From JAFARE01 sp963777285 (GTDB lineage: Bacteria > Chloroflexota > Dormibacteria > Aeolococcales > Aeolococcaceae), in assembly GCA_963777285.1 (NCBI GenBank), contig CAVZPR010000001.1, positions 1 through 64,000 on the forward strand: 64,000 nt of DNA, given 5' to 3'. The notes under the pieces were generated by a model, which was not told the DNA's origin, did no database searches, and worked only from the letters and a program-made list of their open reading frames with translations. Below are positions 6,491 through 15,943 of this stretch, in pieces (positions within the stretch are counted from its first letter, which is position 1; each line of letters begins with the position of its first letter). Position numbers and translations under genes: made by a program.

Positions 6491-8788
6491 ATGGCCAGAC
6501 CACGTCACCGCTCCGGCAATCTGCCCGCCGAGACGACGAGCTTCGTCGGTCGCCGTCGGGAGCTGGCCGAGATCAGGAAGAAGCTCGCCACCGCCCGCCT
6601 CGTCAGCCTCGTCGGGCCAGGGGGTGTCGGGAAAACCAGGCTCGGCATACGCGCTGCGGCCGACCTCTCACGCGGCTTCGGCGACGGCGCCTGGCTGGTC
6701 GAGCTGGCGGAGGTTCGCGATGAGGCTCTCGTGGCCAACGCCCTCCTTGCGGCCCTCGACCTCCGCGACCAGGCAGGGAGCAAACCGCTGCAGATCCTGA
6801 TCTCCTACTTGCGGGAGAAAGAGCTGTTGCTCGTCCTCGACAACTGCGAGCACGTTCTGGATGTAGCTGCTCAGCTCGTATCAGAGGCCCTGCGCTCCGC
6901 CCCCGCCATCCGCGTGATCGCCACCAGCCGCGAGCCGCTTCAAGTGGCCGGCGAACACGTGGTACCCGTCACGCCATTCCAACTCCCTGCCGGGGATGGA
7001 GCAGAACCGCTCGCCCACGTGCGAGAGAACGAAGCCGTCGCGCTGTTCACCGAACGGGCAGCGGCGGCATCCGGCACGTTCGCTTTATCGGAATCGAACC
7101 GGGCGGCTGTGGTCGGCGTGTGCCGGCGTCTCGACGGCCTGCCCCTGGCGATTGAGCTCGCAGCGGTCAGGACCCGGGCGCTCAGTGTGGAGCAGGTGCT
7201 CGAGCGGCTGGATGACCGCTTCGCTCTCCTCACCGGGGGAAGCCGCGCCGCACTGCCGCGCCATCAAACGCTCCGCATGGCCATCGACTGGAGCTACGAC
7301 CTGCTGACGCAGCGCGACCAAAGCTTGTTGCGGCGACTCTCCGTGTTCGCCGCTCGATTCACCCCCGAGGATGTCCAGTCGGTATGCACCTCCGACGAGC
7401 TGTCGGCGACCGACGCGCTGAACCTCCTGTCATCGCTCGTCGACAAATCGCTGCTCATGAGGGAGGACTACGCTGGCCGTGCCTGTTACCGATTGCACGA
7501 AACGATGCGCGAATACGCCACGGCCAAGTTGCGGGATCAGGACGAGAGTGAGCCTTTGGCAGAGCGTTGCCTCGACTACTACCGGACGACATGTCTCGCT
7601 ATGGAGGGAGAGGGACGGTACCAGCTTCCAGAGTGGCTCGCGTGGGTCGAGCTAGAAATCGACAACATTCGCGCCGTTCTCCAGCACTGCGTGGCGCGCG
7701 GAGATGCTGCCCAAGGTCTGGATATCGCTGCTTCGTTGCGTTACTACTGGATCACGCACGGCACCACCGAGAGCGTGCGATGGCTGGACCAACTGCTCGC
7801 ATCCGGCGAGGCGTCTCCGCGCACACAGGTGCGCGCCCTCTACCTGCGTGGGTGGCTGAGCGTGGTGCAGGGGGACCCCGCGGCCGCCATGCCATGGCTG
7901 GCTCGCGCCATCGCAACGGCTCGGGAATCGGGTCAGCTGACAGAGCTGTCGGAGTCGCTGTCGATGGCCGCCAACGCGGAGAACCAGATCGGCAATCCAG
8001 CAGGGGCGAGTGCCCTTCTGGAGGAGGCAGGGGCGATCACCCCCAGTCTCGGCGACTATGCCGCGACGATTGAGCTCCTCCAGGCGCGAGCCGTCCATGC
8101 GTTCTTCGCAAGCGATCTGGAGACCGCCGCGACGACGTCCACCGAGGGCATTCGCCTGAGCCGCGAAGCGGGTGACCTTTTCTACCTTGCATCGATGCTT
8201 CGCAACTTCGGTGCTATCGCCCTCTTGACCGGCGACCTTGATGGAGCCAAGGCGCGCGCGAGCGAGGCCTTACGGATCGCTCGGGAAATTGACGATCGGA
8301 TAGCGACGTACTACGTGCTGTCGGCTCTGGGCTGGCATGCCGCGTCCTCTGGCCAGGCGCGCCTCGCGGCCCGGCTGCTCGGGGCGGCCAGGGCATTTGC
8401 TGCCGACGCCGGCGCGGAGATCATTGGACCGCATGCTCGATTCTCCACCGAGGCCGAGGAGTTGGCGATTCGGGCGTTAGGGGAAGCGAAGTTCGTAGCC
8501 GAATTTGACGCAGGCAACCGCATGAGCCGTCAAGCGGCAGTGCGGTTGGCTCTCAATGAGTCCGATCATGGCGAGGTCGCTGCCTCGTCTGGCAGGGACG
8601 CAGGGCCGCTCGCCAAGCGGGAAGTCGAAGTTGCCGTGTTGGTCGCGGAAGGCCTGAGCAACAAGCAGATCGCAGCCCGCCTGTTCATTTCGGAGCGCAC
8701 CGTCGCCACGCACGTCGGTCACATCCTCGACAAGCTCGGTTTCAACTCACGAGCGCAGATCGCGGGCTGGATTTCATCGAGTTCCTAA
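6491..8788 (+). CDS. Large ATPase-LuxR transcriptional regulator (LAL-like)
   Basis: 765 residues. An N-terminal SFVGRRREL entry is followed by an AAA/NB-ARC-type ATPase: P-loop GPGGVGKT at residues 42-49, Walker B-like LLLVLDNCEHV near 112, sensor ATSREPL near 145. The middle (about 370-680) has helical-repeat (TPR-like) character. The end carries a LuxR helix-turn-helix (residues about 701-757; LAKREVEVAVLVAEGLSNKQ then ISERTVATHVGHIL). Such proteins act as ATP-dependent activators. A paralogue lies at 61279-63591. Confidence 0.9.
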   Translation: MARPRHRSGNLPAETTSFVGRRRELAEIRKKLATARLVSLVGPGGVGKTRLGIRAAADLSRGFGDGAWLVELAEVRDEALVANALLAALDLRDQAGSKPLQILISYLREKELLLVLDNCEHVLDVAAQLVSEALRSAPAIRVIATSREPLQVAGEHVVPVTPFQLPAGDGAEPLAHVRENEAVALFTERAAAASGTFALSESNRAAVVGVCRRLDGLPLAIELAAVRTRALSVEQVLERLDDRFALLTGGSRAALPRHQTLRMAIDWSYDLLTQRDQSLLRRLSVFAARFTPEDVQSVCTSDELSATDALNLLSSLVDKSLLMREDYAGRACYRLHETMREYATAKLRDQDESEPLAERCLDYYRTTCLAMEGEGRYQLPEWLAWVELEIDNIRAVLQHCVARGDAAQGLDIAASLRYYWITHGTTESVRWLDQLLASGEASPRTQVRALYLRGWLSVVQGDPAAAMPWLARAIATARESGQLTELSESLSMAANAENQIGNPAGASALLEEAGAITPSLGDYAATIELLQARAVHAFFASDLETAATTSTEGIRLSREAGDLFYLASMLRNFGAIALLTGDLDGAKARASEALRIAREIDDRIATYYVLSALGWHAASSGQARLAARLLGAARAFAADAGAEIIGPHARFSTEAEELAIRALGEAKFVAEFDAGNRMSRQAAVRLALNESDHGEVAASSGRDAGPLAKREVEVAVLVAEGLSNKQIAARLFISERTVATHVGHILDKLGFNSRAQIAGWISSSS

Positions 8789-8883
8789 TTGCTCAGGCAG
8801 ACGACGATCGACGGCCGAGCCGCGCGACATCCTGGTCCGCAAGGCGCGTCATTTATTGGGTCTCACAGCCACCGGCCGCTGTC

Positions 8884-9507
8884 ATGATTGTTCGCGTGGA
8901 GCGACTGGTATCCCGCTGGGGAGAGCATGGGCCCAGGCCGGAGCCGCTGGCCGCCAACGCCGACTTGTTCGGCGGGCTGCAGGTTCGCGAGTCAGTTGAC
9001 GTGGCATGCGCCCCTGAGGACGCCTGGCGGCTCGTCACCGACGTGACACGGATCGGTGAGTTCAGCCCTGAGTGCATTGACGCCCACTGGCTAGATGACG
9101 CAAGCCGGGTGCAGGTGGGAGCCAGGTTCGAGGGCACGAATCGTGTAGTCGACGGCAACACGGAACTGATCTGGATTCGCCCCTGCACCATCACTGACGT
9201 GAAGCCGGGGGAGCTTTTCGCCTACACGGTGGGTGACCGCTTCGACGGCAGCCCGGCCAGTTCTTGGCAGTTCGTGATCGACCCTCTTGCTCTGGGCCGT
9301 TGTCGGATCACCCAGACGTTTCGGCACGAGAGGGACGGCCTGACCGGGTTCCGTTGCTCCGCCAACTCACAACCGGACCGAGCGAGAGAAATCGTCGCCG
9401 GCCGCCTGAACGGGCTACATGCCGGCATGCGAGAGACTCTTCTTCGCATGAGAGGCCGGTTGGAATCGAGGGAAGGAACACCAGTGCGCACGGGCGACCA
9501 TTCGTAG
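8884..9507 (+). CDS. SRPBCC (polyketide cyclase-like) protein
   Basis: 207 residues from ATG 8884. The core (about residues 35-150) has the SRPBCC pattern: a VDVACAPEDAWRLVTDVTRI helix region, a hydrophobic pocket with WLDDA and ELIWIRP strands, then a long C-terminal helix. These proteins bind hydrophobic ligands. It is 95 bases downstream of the LuxR gene on the same strand and is the last + gene before repeat copy A. Confidence 0.75.
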   Translation: MIVRVERLVSRWGEHGPRPEPLAANADLFGGLQVRESVDVACAPEDAWRLVTDVTRIGEFSPECIDAHWLDDASRVQVGARFEGTNRVVDGNTELIWIRPCTITDVKPGELFAYTVGDRFDGSPASSWQFVIDPLALGRCRITQTFRHERDGLTGFRCSANSQPDRAREIVAGRLNGLHAGMRETLLRMRGRLESREGTPVRTGDHS

Positions 9508-9681
9508 TCTGCCGGACTGCGGTTCCCGAGCGTAGTGTGGCGGCGCTCAGGTTGTGGCAACCCTCGATGCCTCAAGGATGTGCTCCCCGCTGCGGCCCAT
9601 GTCGGATGGGTAGGACACGAGAGCGCCTGTGCCCGGAGCCAACTGCACAAGGGCGCTCGGGATCCCATTTCATTTACAAGC

Positions 9682-9846
9682 AATTCCACCCCTTTCCAGC
9701 CTGCGGGAACTAGTACTCTTTCCAACCATTTCCCGACGAAAGTACTCTAATCTGAATTCAGCTCGACTGCTGGAAATAGGCACTAATCTGGGGGGCCAGG
9801 GGCCGCCGGTTCGAGCCCGGCCTCCCCGAGTTTCTGCCAATGATGG
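9682..9846 (+). repeat. tRNA-half repeat, copy A (full)
   Basis: Left arm of about 105 bp: ATTCCA blocks, GAACTAGTACT, TTTCCAACCATTTCCCGACG, AAAGTACTCTAA. It is joined to a tRNA 3' half: anticodon loop CTGGGGG, a T-arm with a GCCGG/CCGGC stem and acceptor strand CTCCCCG plus A. A tail GCCAATGATGG follows. Located 175 bases after the SRPBCC stop and before a minus-strand gene. It differs from copies C and E by a compensated base pair in the T-stem. Confidence 0.8.
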
Positions 9847-9898
9847 CGTGTACGGCGAGTGTGTGTTGCGCACGCGCTGGTAACTTTTGAATGGCACA

Positions 9899-10501
9899 TC
9901 AGCACCTCCACGGACCAGACACGTGGAGCGCCGCCACTGGCGGCGTCGGTTCGCCACCGACGAAGGTGAGCTCGGTCGATAACAAGCCTGAGCGACCATT
10001 GCTGGCCTGCACCGTCAGGAGGCCGCTGACCGACTGCCAGAACGCTCCGGTCTGTGACTCTCGCAGGCCTACCTTGCTTGTCCCATCGTCCGTGTCAAGC
10101 CCTCCGTTGGTGCGCCAAGGCGTCAAGGAGTAGTCGCCGGGCCCGATGTAGTTGCCATCGAGATTGAGGTACAGCCGGTACACGTGCTGGGTGCCGCCGA
10201 GAATCAGCGGGGCGTCGATGACGTGCGCCGACACCCTGCAAGCCGACGCTCCAGGAGCAAGAGCCGCGCAGTCATTGAAGGCGCCCCACAGCTGGAACTG
10301 CGCGGGCGAACAGCTCGGCACACTCGCCGAGGTACCCGGGGTCAGATTGGGTTGGTTCGTCGCCGGTGATGTGAGGGAGGCTCGGGGCGTCTTGGTCCCG
10401 CCTATGAGGCGATCGAGGCTGCCGGTGGCGGCGAGCGCAGCGACAGCAAAGAGGACCGCGAATGCCGCGAGGGTGAGCAGGAGGGTGGAGCGACGTGTCA
10501 A
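9899..10501 (-). CDS. Secreted or membrane-anchored hypothetical protein
   Basis: 200 residues. A basic N-terminus and a hydrophobic stretch (about residues 7-26) act as signal peptide or anchor, then a Pro/Thr/Ser-rich linker leads into a globular domain with three Cys near residues 63, 77 and 87 and several aromatic beta-strand-like segments. No family recognised. The other genes of this segment are also mostly envelope proteins. Confidence 0.6.
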   Translation of the reverse strand: MTRRSTLLLTLAAFAVLFAVAALAATGSLDRLIGGTKTPRASLTSPATNQPNLTPGTSASVPSCSPAQFQLWGAFNDCAALAPGASACRVSAHVIDAPLILGGTQHVYRLYLNLDGNYIGPGDYSLTPWRTNGGLDTDDGTSKVGLRESQTGAFWQSVSGLLTVQASNGRSGLLSTELTFVGGEPTPPVAALHVSGPWRC

Positions 10502-10553
10502 CCGCGTGGTTCCTCAGCTTGATCACCAGCGCTAAGGAAGCATCCCGCGGTCA

Positions 10554-10991
10554 CTACATGCGCTGTTTTGCAGCCGGCATTCGCGGACTCAGGATCCGGT
10601 TGATCAGCCCTCGGTAGCTCGGATGCGCCAGTGACAACCTGTGCGCGTCAGCGCGGTTGAACCAGGCGATGCGGTCGTGCTCACGGGGAGCAAGGTTCCG
10701 CGCCTGTCCCGACCAGCTTCGGACCGTCCAGATGCGTAGCCAGAGGTTCAGATCGCGAATCTCGAATTCAGGCTCGTTCAGGCTGCTCGCCGCGACGACC
10801 ACGCCAATCTCCTCGTACAACTCGCGGCGCAGGGCAGCGGCCGCTCCTTCCCCCGTTCTCGGGTGACCGCCCGGGAAGTCCCACACGTCCGGAAACCAGC
10901 GCCGGCCAGGATGCCGATAGCAGAGAAGCAGAGTGGTGCCCGCAACGAGAGCGCCGGCCACCGCTGTGTGAGGGTGCGAGGTGGCATCCAC
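10554..10991 (-). CDS. Nudix hydrolase
   Basis: 145 residues from GTG 10991, chosen because GGGAGG lies 8 bases upstream. The Nudix box is complete: GHPRTGEGAAAALRRELYEE then IGV fits G-x5-E-x7-REUxEExGU. Such enzymes hydrolyse nucleoside diphosphates linked to another group, often oxidised nucleotides; the layout is MutT-like but the substrate is unknown. Next to a minus-strand gene whose end is 17 bases upstream. Confidence 0.85.
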   Translation of the reverse strand: MDATSHPHTAVAGALVAGTTLLLCYRHPGRRWFPDVWDFPGGHPRTGEGAAAALRRELYEEIGVVVAASSLNEPEFEIRDLNLWLRIWTVRSWSGQARNLAPREHDRIAWFNRADAHRLSLAHPSYRGLINRILSPRMPAAKQRM

Positions 10992-11007
10992 GCATCCGCC
11001 CTCCCGG

Positions 11008-11529
11008 CTAGGAGGGCTCCGCATCCGGACCGATCTGAGCGAGCGCGGATGCAAGGCAGTGGACGCAGGCTTCGGTCGCCGTGGCTTGGGCTACCTGCGA
11101 CTGGCTCCACCCGCCATGGTAGACGAGCTCGAGCACCGCTGCTTGGTGTCCAAACATAAGGAGCCGTCCGTGGATGTCGCCCGCCGTGGTGCGCAGCGTC
11201 GTGGCGCCGAAGCGCACCAACTCGGCAGCCCTCTCTCGCAGCAGCTCGCCGTGACGCTGCTCGATCTCGCGGATGCGAGCCATTACGCGGCGGCTGGCCG
11301 CAGCCCCCTCCTCACGGTGGCGTTGCATTTCCTCCTCGGTTATCTGCGGCACGTCCGCCGCTCCCTCGGGTCCCAGCAAGGCGTATCCCCGGGCTCCGCC
11401 GCCCGGGCGACGGCGTAGGCGTCGCCGCGACCGAGGCCGTCGGCCGCTCAGCAGCATGTAGGCGTGGGCAGGATCACGAATGGCGACGATCCAGATGGGC
11501 AGATGCACCAGCTTGTAGTGTGCCACCAG
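11008..11529 (-). CDS. Hypothetical protein with Glu/Arg-rich helical domain
   Basis: From a GTG at 11529 the product has 173 residues; ATG 11457 would give 149, and the frame is open to 11730, so the start is uncertain. A basic Arg-rich patch (about residues 30-45) is followed by a long charged helix that is probably a coiled coil, then a compact C-terminus with two Cys. No recognised family. A longer start would overlap the divergent Clp-N gene. Confidence 0.4.
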   Translation of the reverse strand: MVAHYKLVHLPIWIVAIRDPAHAYMLLSGRRPRSRRRLRRRPGGGARGYALLGPEGAADVPQITEEEMQRHREEGAAASRRVMARIREIEQRHGELLRERAAELVRFGATTLRTTAGDIHGRLLMFGHQAAVLELVYHGGWSQSQVAQATATEACVHCLASALAQIGPDAEPS

Positions 11530-11695
11530 GGGTTTGGGAGGTTGGCAATGCTCGGACCTGGAAGCGTTCGGTCCCCGCCGCGGTCTCCCGTGAGTGAACC
11601 CATCCAGGCGCGTCATTCCTGGCGGGCCGTTCCAGATTCCGTCCGAAGCTCTGCCGGGACGTCCCCGCAGATCGGCGCATGCTTCTCGGGTCGCC

Positions 11696-12541
11696 GTGTA
11701 CCCGTTCGAACGCTTCACCGATGCCGCCAAGGGCGCGCTGACACTCGCTCAGGAGGAGGCTGAACGATCCCATAAGGGCTACATCGGCTGCGAGCACCTC
11801 CTGCTGGGGCTCGTTAGGCAGCGTGAGACGGTGGCGTGCGAGGCGCTGCGCCGACTGGGGCTGGCCTACCCGACCCTGCGTCAGCGCATCCAGACCATCG
11901 TCGGGGGCAATGAGCGGCTGATCATTCAGCAGATCATTCCCACCTCGCGCGTGAAGCGGGTGGTGGAGCTGAGCTTCGGGGAAGCGCGGCGCTCAGGGTT
12001 CGCCACAGTGGGCACCGACCATCTCCTGATCGGACTCGTGCTGGAGGGCGACGGGGTGGCCGCGGATGTGCTGCGGCAAGCGGGCGCGACGCTGGTGCGG
12101 GTGCACGAGATGGTCGCACGCGTCCGTCAGAACGGCGTCGACGAGTTGGCAAGCGGGTACCGGGCTTCGGATCATCCCGTGTCGGCTGCGGACACCTCCT
12201 GGGCCCGGCACGTCCTGTCGATGGCAGGCGCTGAGGCCGCGGCGGACGTCGACGACGCGGTGACGGATGCTCATCTTCTGCGCGCGCTACTGGTGCGCGG
12301 CGATGAGTCGGTGGTGCACGCTCTGCGGCGGCTGGGTCTAGAACCGACGCAGTTGGCCGCTGCACTCCGGCCACCCGAGGATGTCGTCAGTCTGCGCCGG
12401 TCCGTGCGAGAAATCGTGAACGAGCAGCAAGCTGCAGCCGCGCGGGCGGATCACGAGGCCGCTGCGGCTGCGCGCATGTTGGAGCAGAAGCTTCGTGGCG
12501 AGCTCGAGGCTGCTGAACGCGTCTGGCGGGCCGACCGTTGA
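11696..12541 (+). CDS. Stand-alone Clp N-domain repeat protein
   Basis: 281 residues from GTG 11696; the frame opens earlier, but similarity to ClpC starts at YPFERFTDAAK. Two ClpC-type N repeats are clear (GYIGCEHLLLGLV near residue 28, TVGTDHLLIGLVLEGDGVAA near 105), and a third, weaker one follows (DAHLLRALLVRGDESV). No AAA+ ATPase module is present. The end (about residues 230-281) is an Ala/Glu/Arg-rich coiled coil. ClpC N-domains bind adaptors and substrates, so a free copy may be an adaptor or decoy. Confidence 0.75.
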   Translation: MYPFERFTDAAKGALTLAQEEAERSHKGYIGCEHLLLGLVRQRETVACEALRRLGLAYPTLRQRIQTIVGGNERLIIQQIIPTSRVKRVVELSFGEARRSGFATVGTDHLLIGLVLEGDGVAADVLRQAGATLVRVHEMVARVRQNGVDELASGYRASDHPVSAADTSWARHVLSMAGAEAAADVDDAVTDAHLLRALLVRGDESVVHALRRLGLEPTQLAAALRPPEDVVSLRRSVREIVNEQQAAAARADHEAAAAARMLEQKLRGELEAAERVWRADR

Positions 12542-12555
12542 CGGCGCGGGACCCC

Positions 12556-13065
12556 ATGCGACGAGACGCGATCATTGCCGCTGCGATTGCGCTGGCCGCT
12601 GACGGCGCCTACCTGGCGCTCATCCATTCGCAGGGCGCGACAGACGGATCGCTCCGGGTTCCCTTCATTGCCTCGCTCATCGCCGTGAGCGGGGTCTGCG
12701 CAATGGCGGCAGCCGTCCTTCGCGACTCCAAGGCGCGCTCGTTGCTCTTGGGTTTTGCCGGCGCCCTGATGCTGGTGCTCGGGATCCTCGCCCTCTTTGA
12801 CATCGGACTGCTGCTGATCATCGCCGGCGTCTTCGTGGTCCTCGCCATCGTCCGGTCCGCACGGCGGCAGCTGCGATGGCGTCTATCGCTAACGCTGATC
12901 GGAGCCGCCGCCGCGGTGGCGGTCGTGATCGGCGGTTGCCAGTGGACCTCCTACCCGGTTACCTGCCCCGTTGCAGGGGATGCCTCTGGCAGCGGGACCA
13001 CCTTCCTTGGCGGCTCCTACACGTGGACGTGTCACGACGGAACGGTCACGGTCGGCCATGCGTAG
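12556..13065 (+). CDS. Four-helix membrane protein with Cys-containing tail
   Basis: 169 residues from ATG 12556; a TTG at 12538 overlapping the upstream stop is an alternative. Four hydrophobic segments (about residues 5-22, 36-53, 60-82, 95-120), then an outside domain of about 45 residues with three Cys. Directly follows the Clp-N gene, so probably in one transcript. Function unknown. Confidence 0.55.
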   Translation: MRRDAIIAAAIALAADGAYLALIHSQGATDGSLRVPFIASLIAVSGVCAMAAAVLRDSKARSLLLGFAGALMLVLGILALFDIGLLLIIAGVFVVLAIVRSARRQLRWRLSLTLIGAAAAVAVVIGGCQWTSYPVTCPVAGDASGSGTTFLGGSYTWTCHDGTVTVGHA

Positions 13066-13117
13066 CACTGAGGCATGAATCTCGCGAGTGGAAGCTGAAG
13101 AAGCATCTCGACTGCAC

Positions 13118-13703
13118 ATGTGGAGGCAGGTCCGCCATGGGGCCATTGCCCTGCTCATGGCGTCCTTGCTCTTGGAAGCGTGCGCGAACTCGGACCACAT
13201 CCCCGCCGGGTACGTCGGTTGGGATCACGCCTTCGGCAACGCAGTCTCCGCCATCGGTGGCGGTTCCGAGCTGTGGAAGCCTGGGTGGTGGCGCATCGAG
13301 TCCCATCGCGGGGTTGCTGATCACTCCGCCGCCGTCGGTGAGCACCGTGAGGATCACCAGCTCTGAGCCCGAAGCGACAGTTTTCCTCGTCCCGATGCAG
13401 CACCTCCTCGTCGTGGTCGGCGACACGGCCGCGCCTGCCAGCAACAGCTTGGGCGCTACGGACGTCTACTGGACCGCGCCCGTGGCGACAGAGACGGGCC
13501 TGCTCAGGACGGATGGGAGTCGGATGTGCCCCGATGGTGCGGCCCTGACGGTCTTCACCGCGGTCGGCGTCGGGGCCACGAGCATCACCGCCACCACGGA
13601 TGCAGCGTGCTTGCACACGCAACCGTCATGCGAGATCGCTCAAGCGCTATTCGAGACGTATGTCGTGGTACGCACTCCGTCCGCCGGGGCATCGCCAAGA
13701 TGA
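13118..13703 (+). pseudogene. Lipoprotein gene broken by a frameshift
   Basis: From ATG 13118 the product starts with a lipoprotein signal (hydrophobic stretch, then LLEAC lipobox) and reads well to about 13,250. The continuing protein-like sequence (a Ser/Pro linker, CGSLGGG, then a beta-rich domain ending VVVRTPSAGASPR) lies in another frame, from about 13,250 to the stop at 13703. One indel between about 13,200 and 13,290 explains this. It is a decaying gene or a sequencing error. Confidence 0.5.
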
Positions 13704-13883
13704 CCGCATGAATGGTCGCCACTGATGCGGGCTCAGCTCGGACGGAGTTGCAGATGCTGCGTCGTGGTCCCCCCGTAGCGCACGACTCGCATGCAACGGA
13801 AAGTGTCCGCCCGCCGGGCCATGGTCAGCAACCTGCTTCTGTGATCCCCCCTCGGGGCGCACGCAGTCGCCCTGACTCGCAAG

Positions 13884-14460
13884 TCAGCGGCTCCGTGCTG
13901 CCGGGGTGCGTCGAGCATCGGTCAGCCGAAGAATCGGTCGGTTGCTAGATCGAAGACCGCGCGCCGCCCCTTCAGCAGATTGCAGATCGACCCAGGTTGC
14001 CTGTGACCGCGGTGATGCGGAGGGCCCCACCATGCTCCGGTCGAGGAACTCGCCGATGGTTCGCACATCGACGTCGCAGCGATCTGGTGCCAGGGTGGTG
14101 GCATCCACCCAGATCGCCGGGACGTGCGCCGGTGTCGCTGCCTCGCCCGTCATCCCGGCATAGACGTGATACCAGTTGACGTTCGATCCGTCCTTTGGAG
14201 CGATCCATTGGTTCGATGTGACGGCCGATTCCCATGAGTGGGGCCCGACCTGAGTTCGGACCACTGTCGATCCCGGGGGTGGCTGTGACCACGGGGGAGC
14301 ACGGCGCAAAAGTTGGGCTTGCCGTGTCCTTCGGTGCGGGCCTTGCGGTGGTTGCCACCACGGCGGGAACAACCCGTCGGGCTGGTCGCGGCCACTTCCT
14401 GCGAGCCGCATGCAACCAGAGCAGTGGTGAGCCCACCCAGACCATCGCTCGCGCCGGCAT
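13884..14460 (-). pseudogene. Degenerate lipoprotein gene, several frameshifts
   Basis: Three frames carry consecutive protein-like parts: a start at 14460, a lipobox segment (LTTALVACGSQE, about 14,430-14,390), a Thr/Pro-rich linker in a second frame (to about 14,270) and a globular C-terminal part (AVTSNQWIAPKDGSNVNWYH and onward) in a third, ending at 13884. No single frame covers the protein. Decay or repeated sequencing errors; the family is unknown. Confidence 0.35.
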
Positions 14461-14573
14461 GCTGTCCGAACGTCCGATGGGATCTCGCGTTGCGCCGCAC
14501 CGGGAGGGGGATCCCGCTTCCGCGTTCACGAAGGCATAACCGACCCAGGACGCCCGGCGTTTGAGCGAGCGCC

Positions 14574-15779
14574 ATGCGATGGACGGCCGTCATCGCCTGC
14601 GGTTGCGTCTCAGCGACCTTGGGGGCCTGCAGCGCGGCCAAGGCTCCTCTGGGCGCTGCTTCGCAGGCACCACGGACGCCAGCGTCGGCGGCCCCGCGGC
14701 CGCCCGCGGCATCATCCGGGTCGTTGCCGCTCGCCGGGTTATCTACCACCTCAGTCCGGCCGGAATCGGTGACCTTCGTTTCGCCCGCAGCCGGCCTGGT
14801 TCTGGGCCTCAGTCTCTGCGGCGGGGTCGCCTGCCTGCGCCTCGCAGTGACTGCCGATTCGGGTGCGAGATGGTCGCTCGTCCCAGCCGACGGGCTCGCT
14901 ATCCTGGACGCGACCCAAAGGTGGCAGGTGCGGTTTGCCGACGCGAGCGACGGCTGGATATCGGGGGGTCGACTATTGGCGACGCACGACGGCGGCCGCT
15001 CGTGGCACGAGGTGCACCTTCCCGGTCTCGGAACGACCAGGTTGGGCGAGGTCGGAACCCTGGAGGCTGCGGACGGGAGGGTCTTCGCCGAAGTCTCGGA
15101 GGGGACCAACGGGGACACGGGTGGGCCGGTCGTGCTGTTCGACGCTGCGGTCCACAGCGATTCGTGGCAGGCTGTTTCCGGCGTCGCCACCGGTCTGATG
15201 GGATACCCGGGCGTCATCTCGGTGGCCGACGGTTCCGTCTGGGCCGTCCTGCACCCCGCGACGTGGGTGGGCGACGCCATCGACTCACAGTCGGCCTTCT
15301 TCCACAGCTCGGACGGAACGACGTGGCGCGGCGAACCCATGCCATGGCCGTCCCAGACCGTGGCCGACCTGGCCGCCGCCAGCCGCTCTCAGGTGCTCGT
15401 CGTATGCCTCGACGGCGTTGCCGCGGGATCGCAAGACAAGAGCGCCTACGTCTCCAACGACGACGGCCGCACGTACATCCGCGTGGCCGATCCGCCCTTC
15501 TCGGGCGACTTCACGGGCGTTGCGGCTGCGCCCTATGCATTCGCCATCGCGACCGCGTCGGGCGCCTCCGGCATCGACGTCAGCCGCGATACCGGCCAGA
15601 CCTGGGATGGGGCGCTCGGGTTCGGAGACGGTGGTCTGGGCTTCTCCGATCTCGGCTTCACGACACCGACCCAGGGAGTAGCCATCCACGGGATGGTCCA
15701 GGATCTGCGGTCGCTGCAACTGCTGATGACCTTTGATGCCTGGCAGCACTGGCACGCGGTGACCGTGTCCCTGAGCTGA
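14574..15779 (+). CDS. BNR/Asp-box beta-propeller lipoprotein
   Basis: 401 residues. Lipobox ATLGAC places the lipidated Cys at 19, followed by an Ala/Pro/Ser-rich tether (to about 55). Repeated Asp-box motifs S/T-x-D-x-G-x-x-W occur through the body (TADSGARW, THDGGRSW, SSDGTTW, SNDDGRTY, SRDTGQTW), as in sialidase or VPS10-type propellers. Anchored outside the cell; ligand or enzyme activity unknown, and the sialidase catalytic Arg/Tyr set is not evident. Followed by another repeat-rich surface protein. Confidence 0.75.
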   Translation: MRWTAVIACGCVSATLGACSAAKAPLGAASQAPRTPASAAPRPPAASSGSLPLAGLSTTSVRPESVTFVSPAAGLVLGLSLCGGVACLRLAVTADSGARWSLVPADGLAILDATQRWQVRFADASDGWISGGRLLATHDGGRSWHEVHLPGLGTTRLGEVGTLEAADGRVFAEVSEGTNGDTGGPVVLFDAAVHSDSWQAVSGVATGLMGYPGVISVADGSVWAVLHPATWVGDAIDSQSAFFHSSDGTTWRGEPMPWPSQTVADLAAASRSQVLVVCLDGVAAGSQDKSAYVSNDDGRTYIRVADPPFSGDFTGVAAAPYAFAIATASGASGIDVSRDTGQTWDGALGFGDGGLGFSDLGFTTPTQGVAIHGMVQDLRSLQLLMTFDAWQHWHAVTVSLS

Positions 15780-15943
15780 CGTATCCGGCCCAGCTGCTTC
15801 TTGGGATGCCAGCCCATGACGCATGGCATCCGGGTCAACCCCCGTTGGCGCAGTCCGGACGTGTCCGCCAGTGGCCGACGTCAAGACGCACGGCTCGCGC
15901 CTGGGTGAGCGCAGGGGTCTTCGCGGAGCTATACCACTCGGTG

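Noticed and set aside
14150..15340. 396-codon minus-strand ORF opposite the propeller lipoprotein
   Set aside because: Most of it is antisense shadow; only its last part contributes the lipobox piece to the degenerate gene at 13884-14460.
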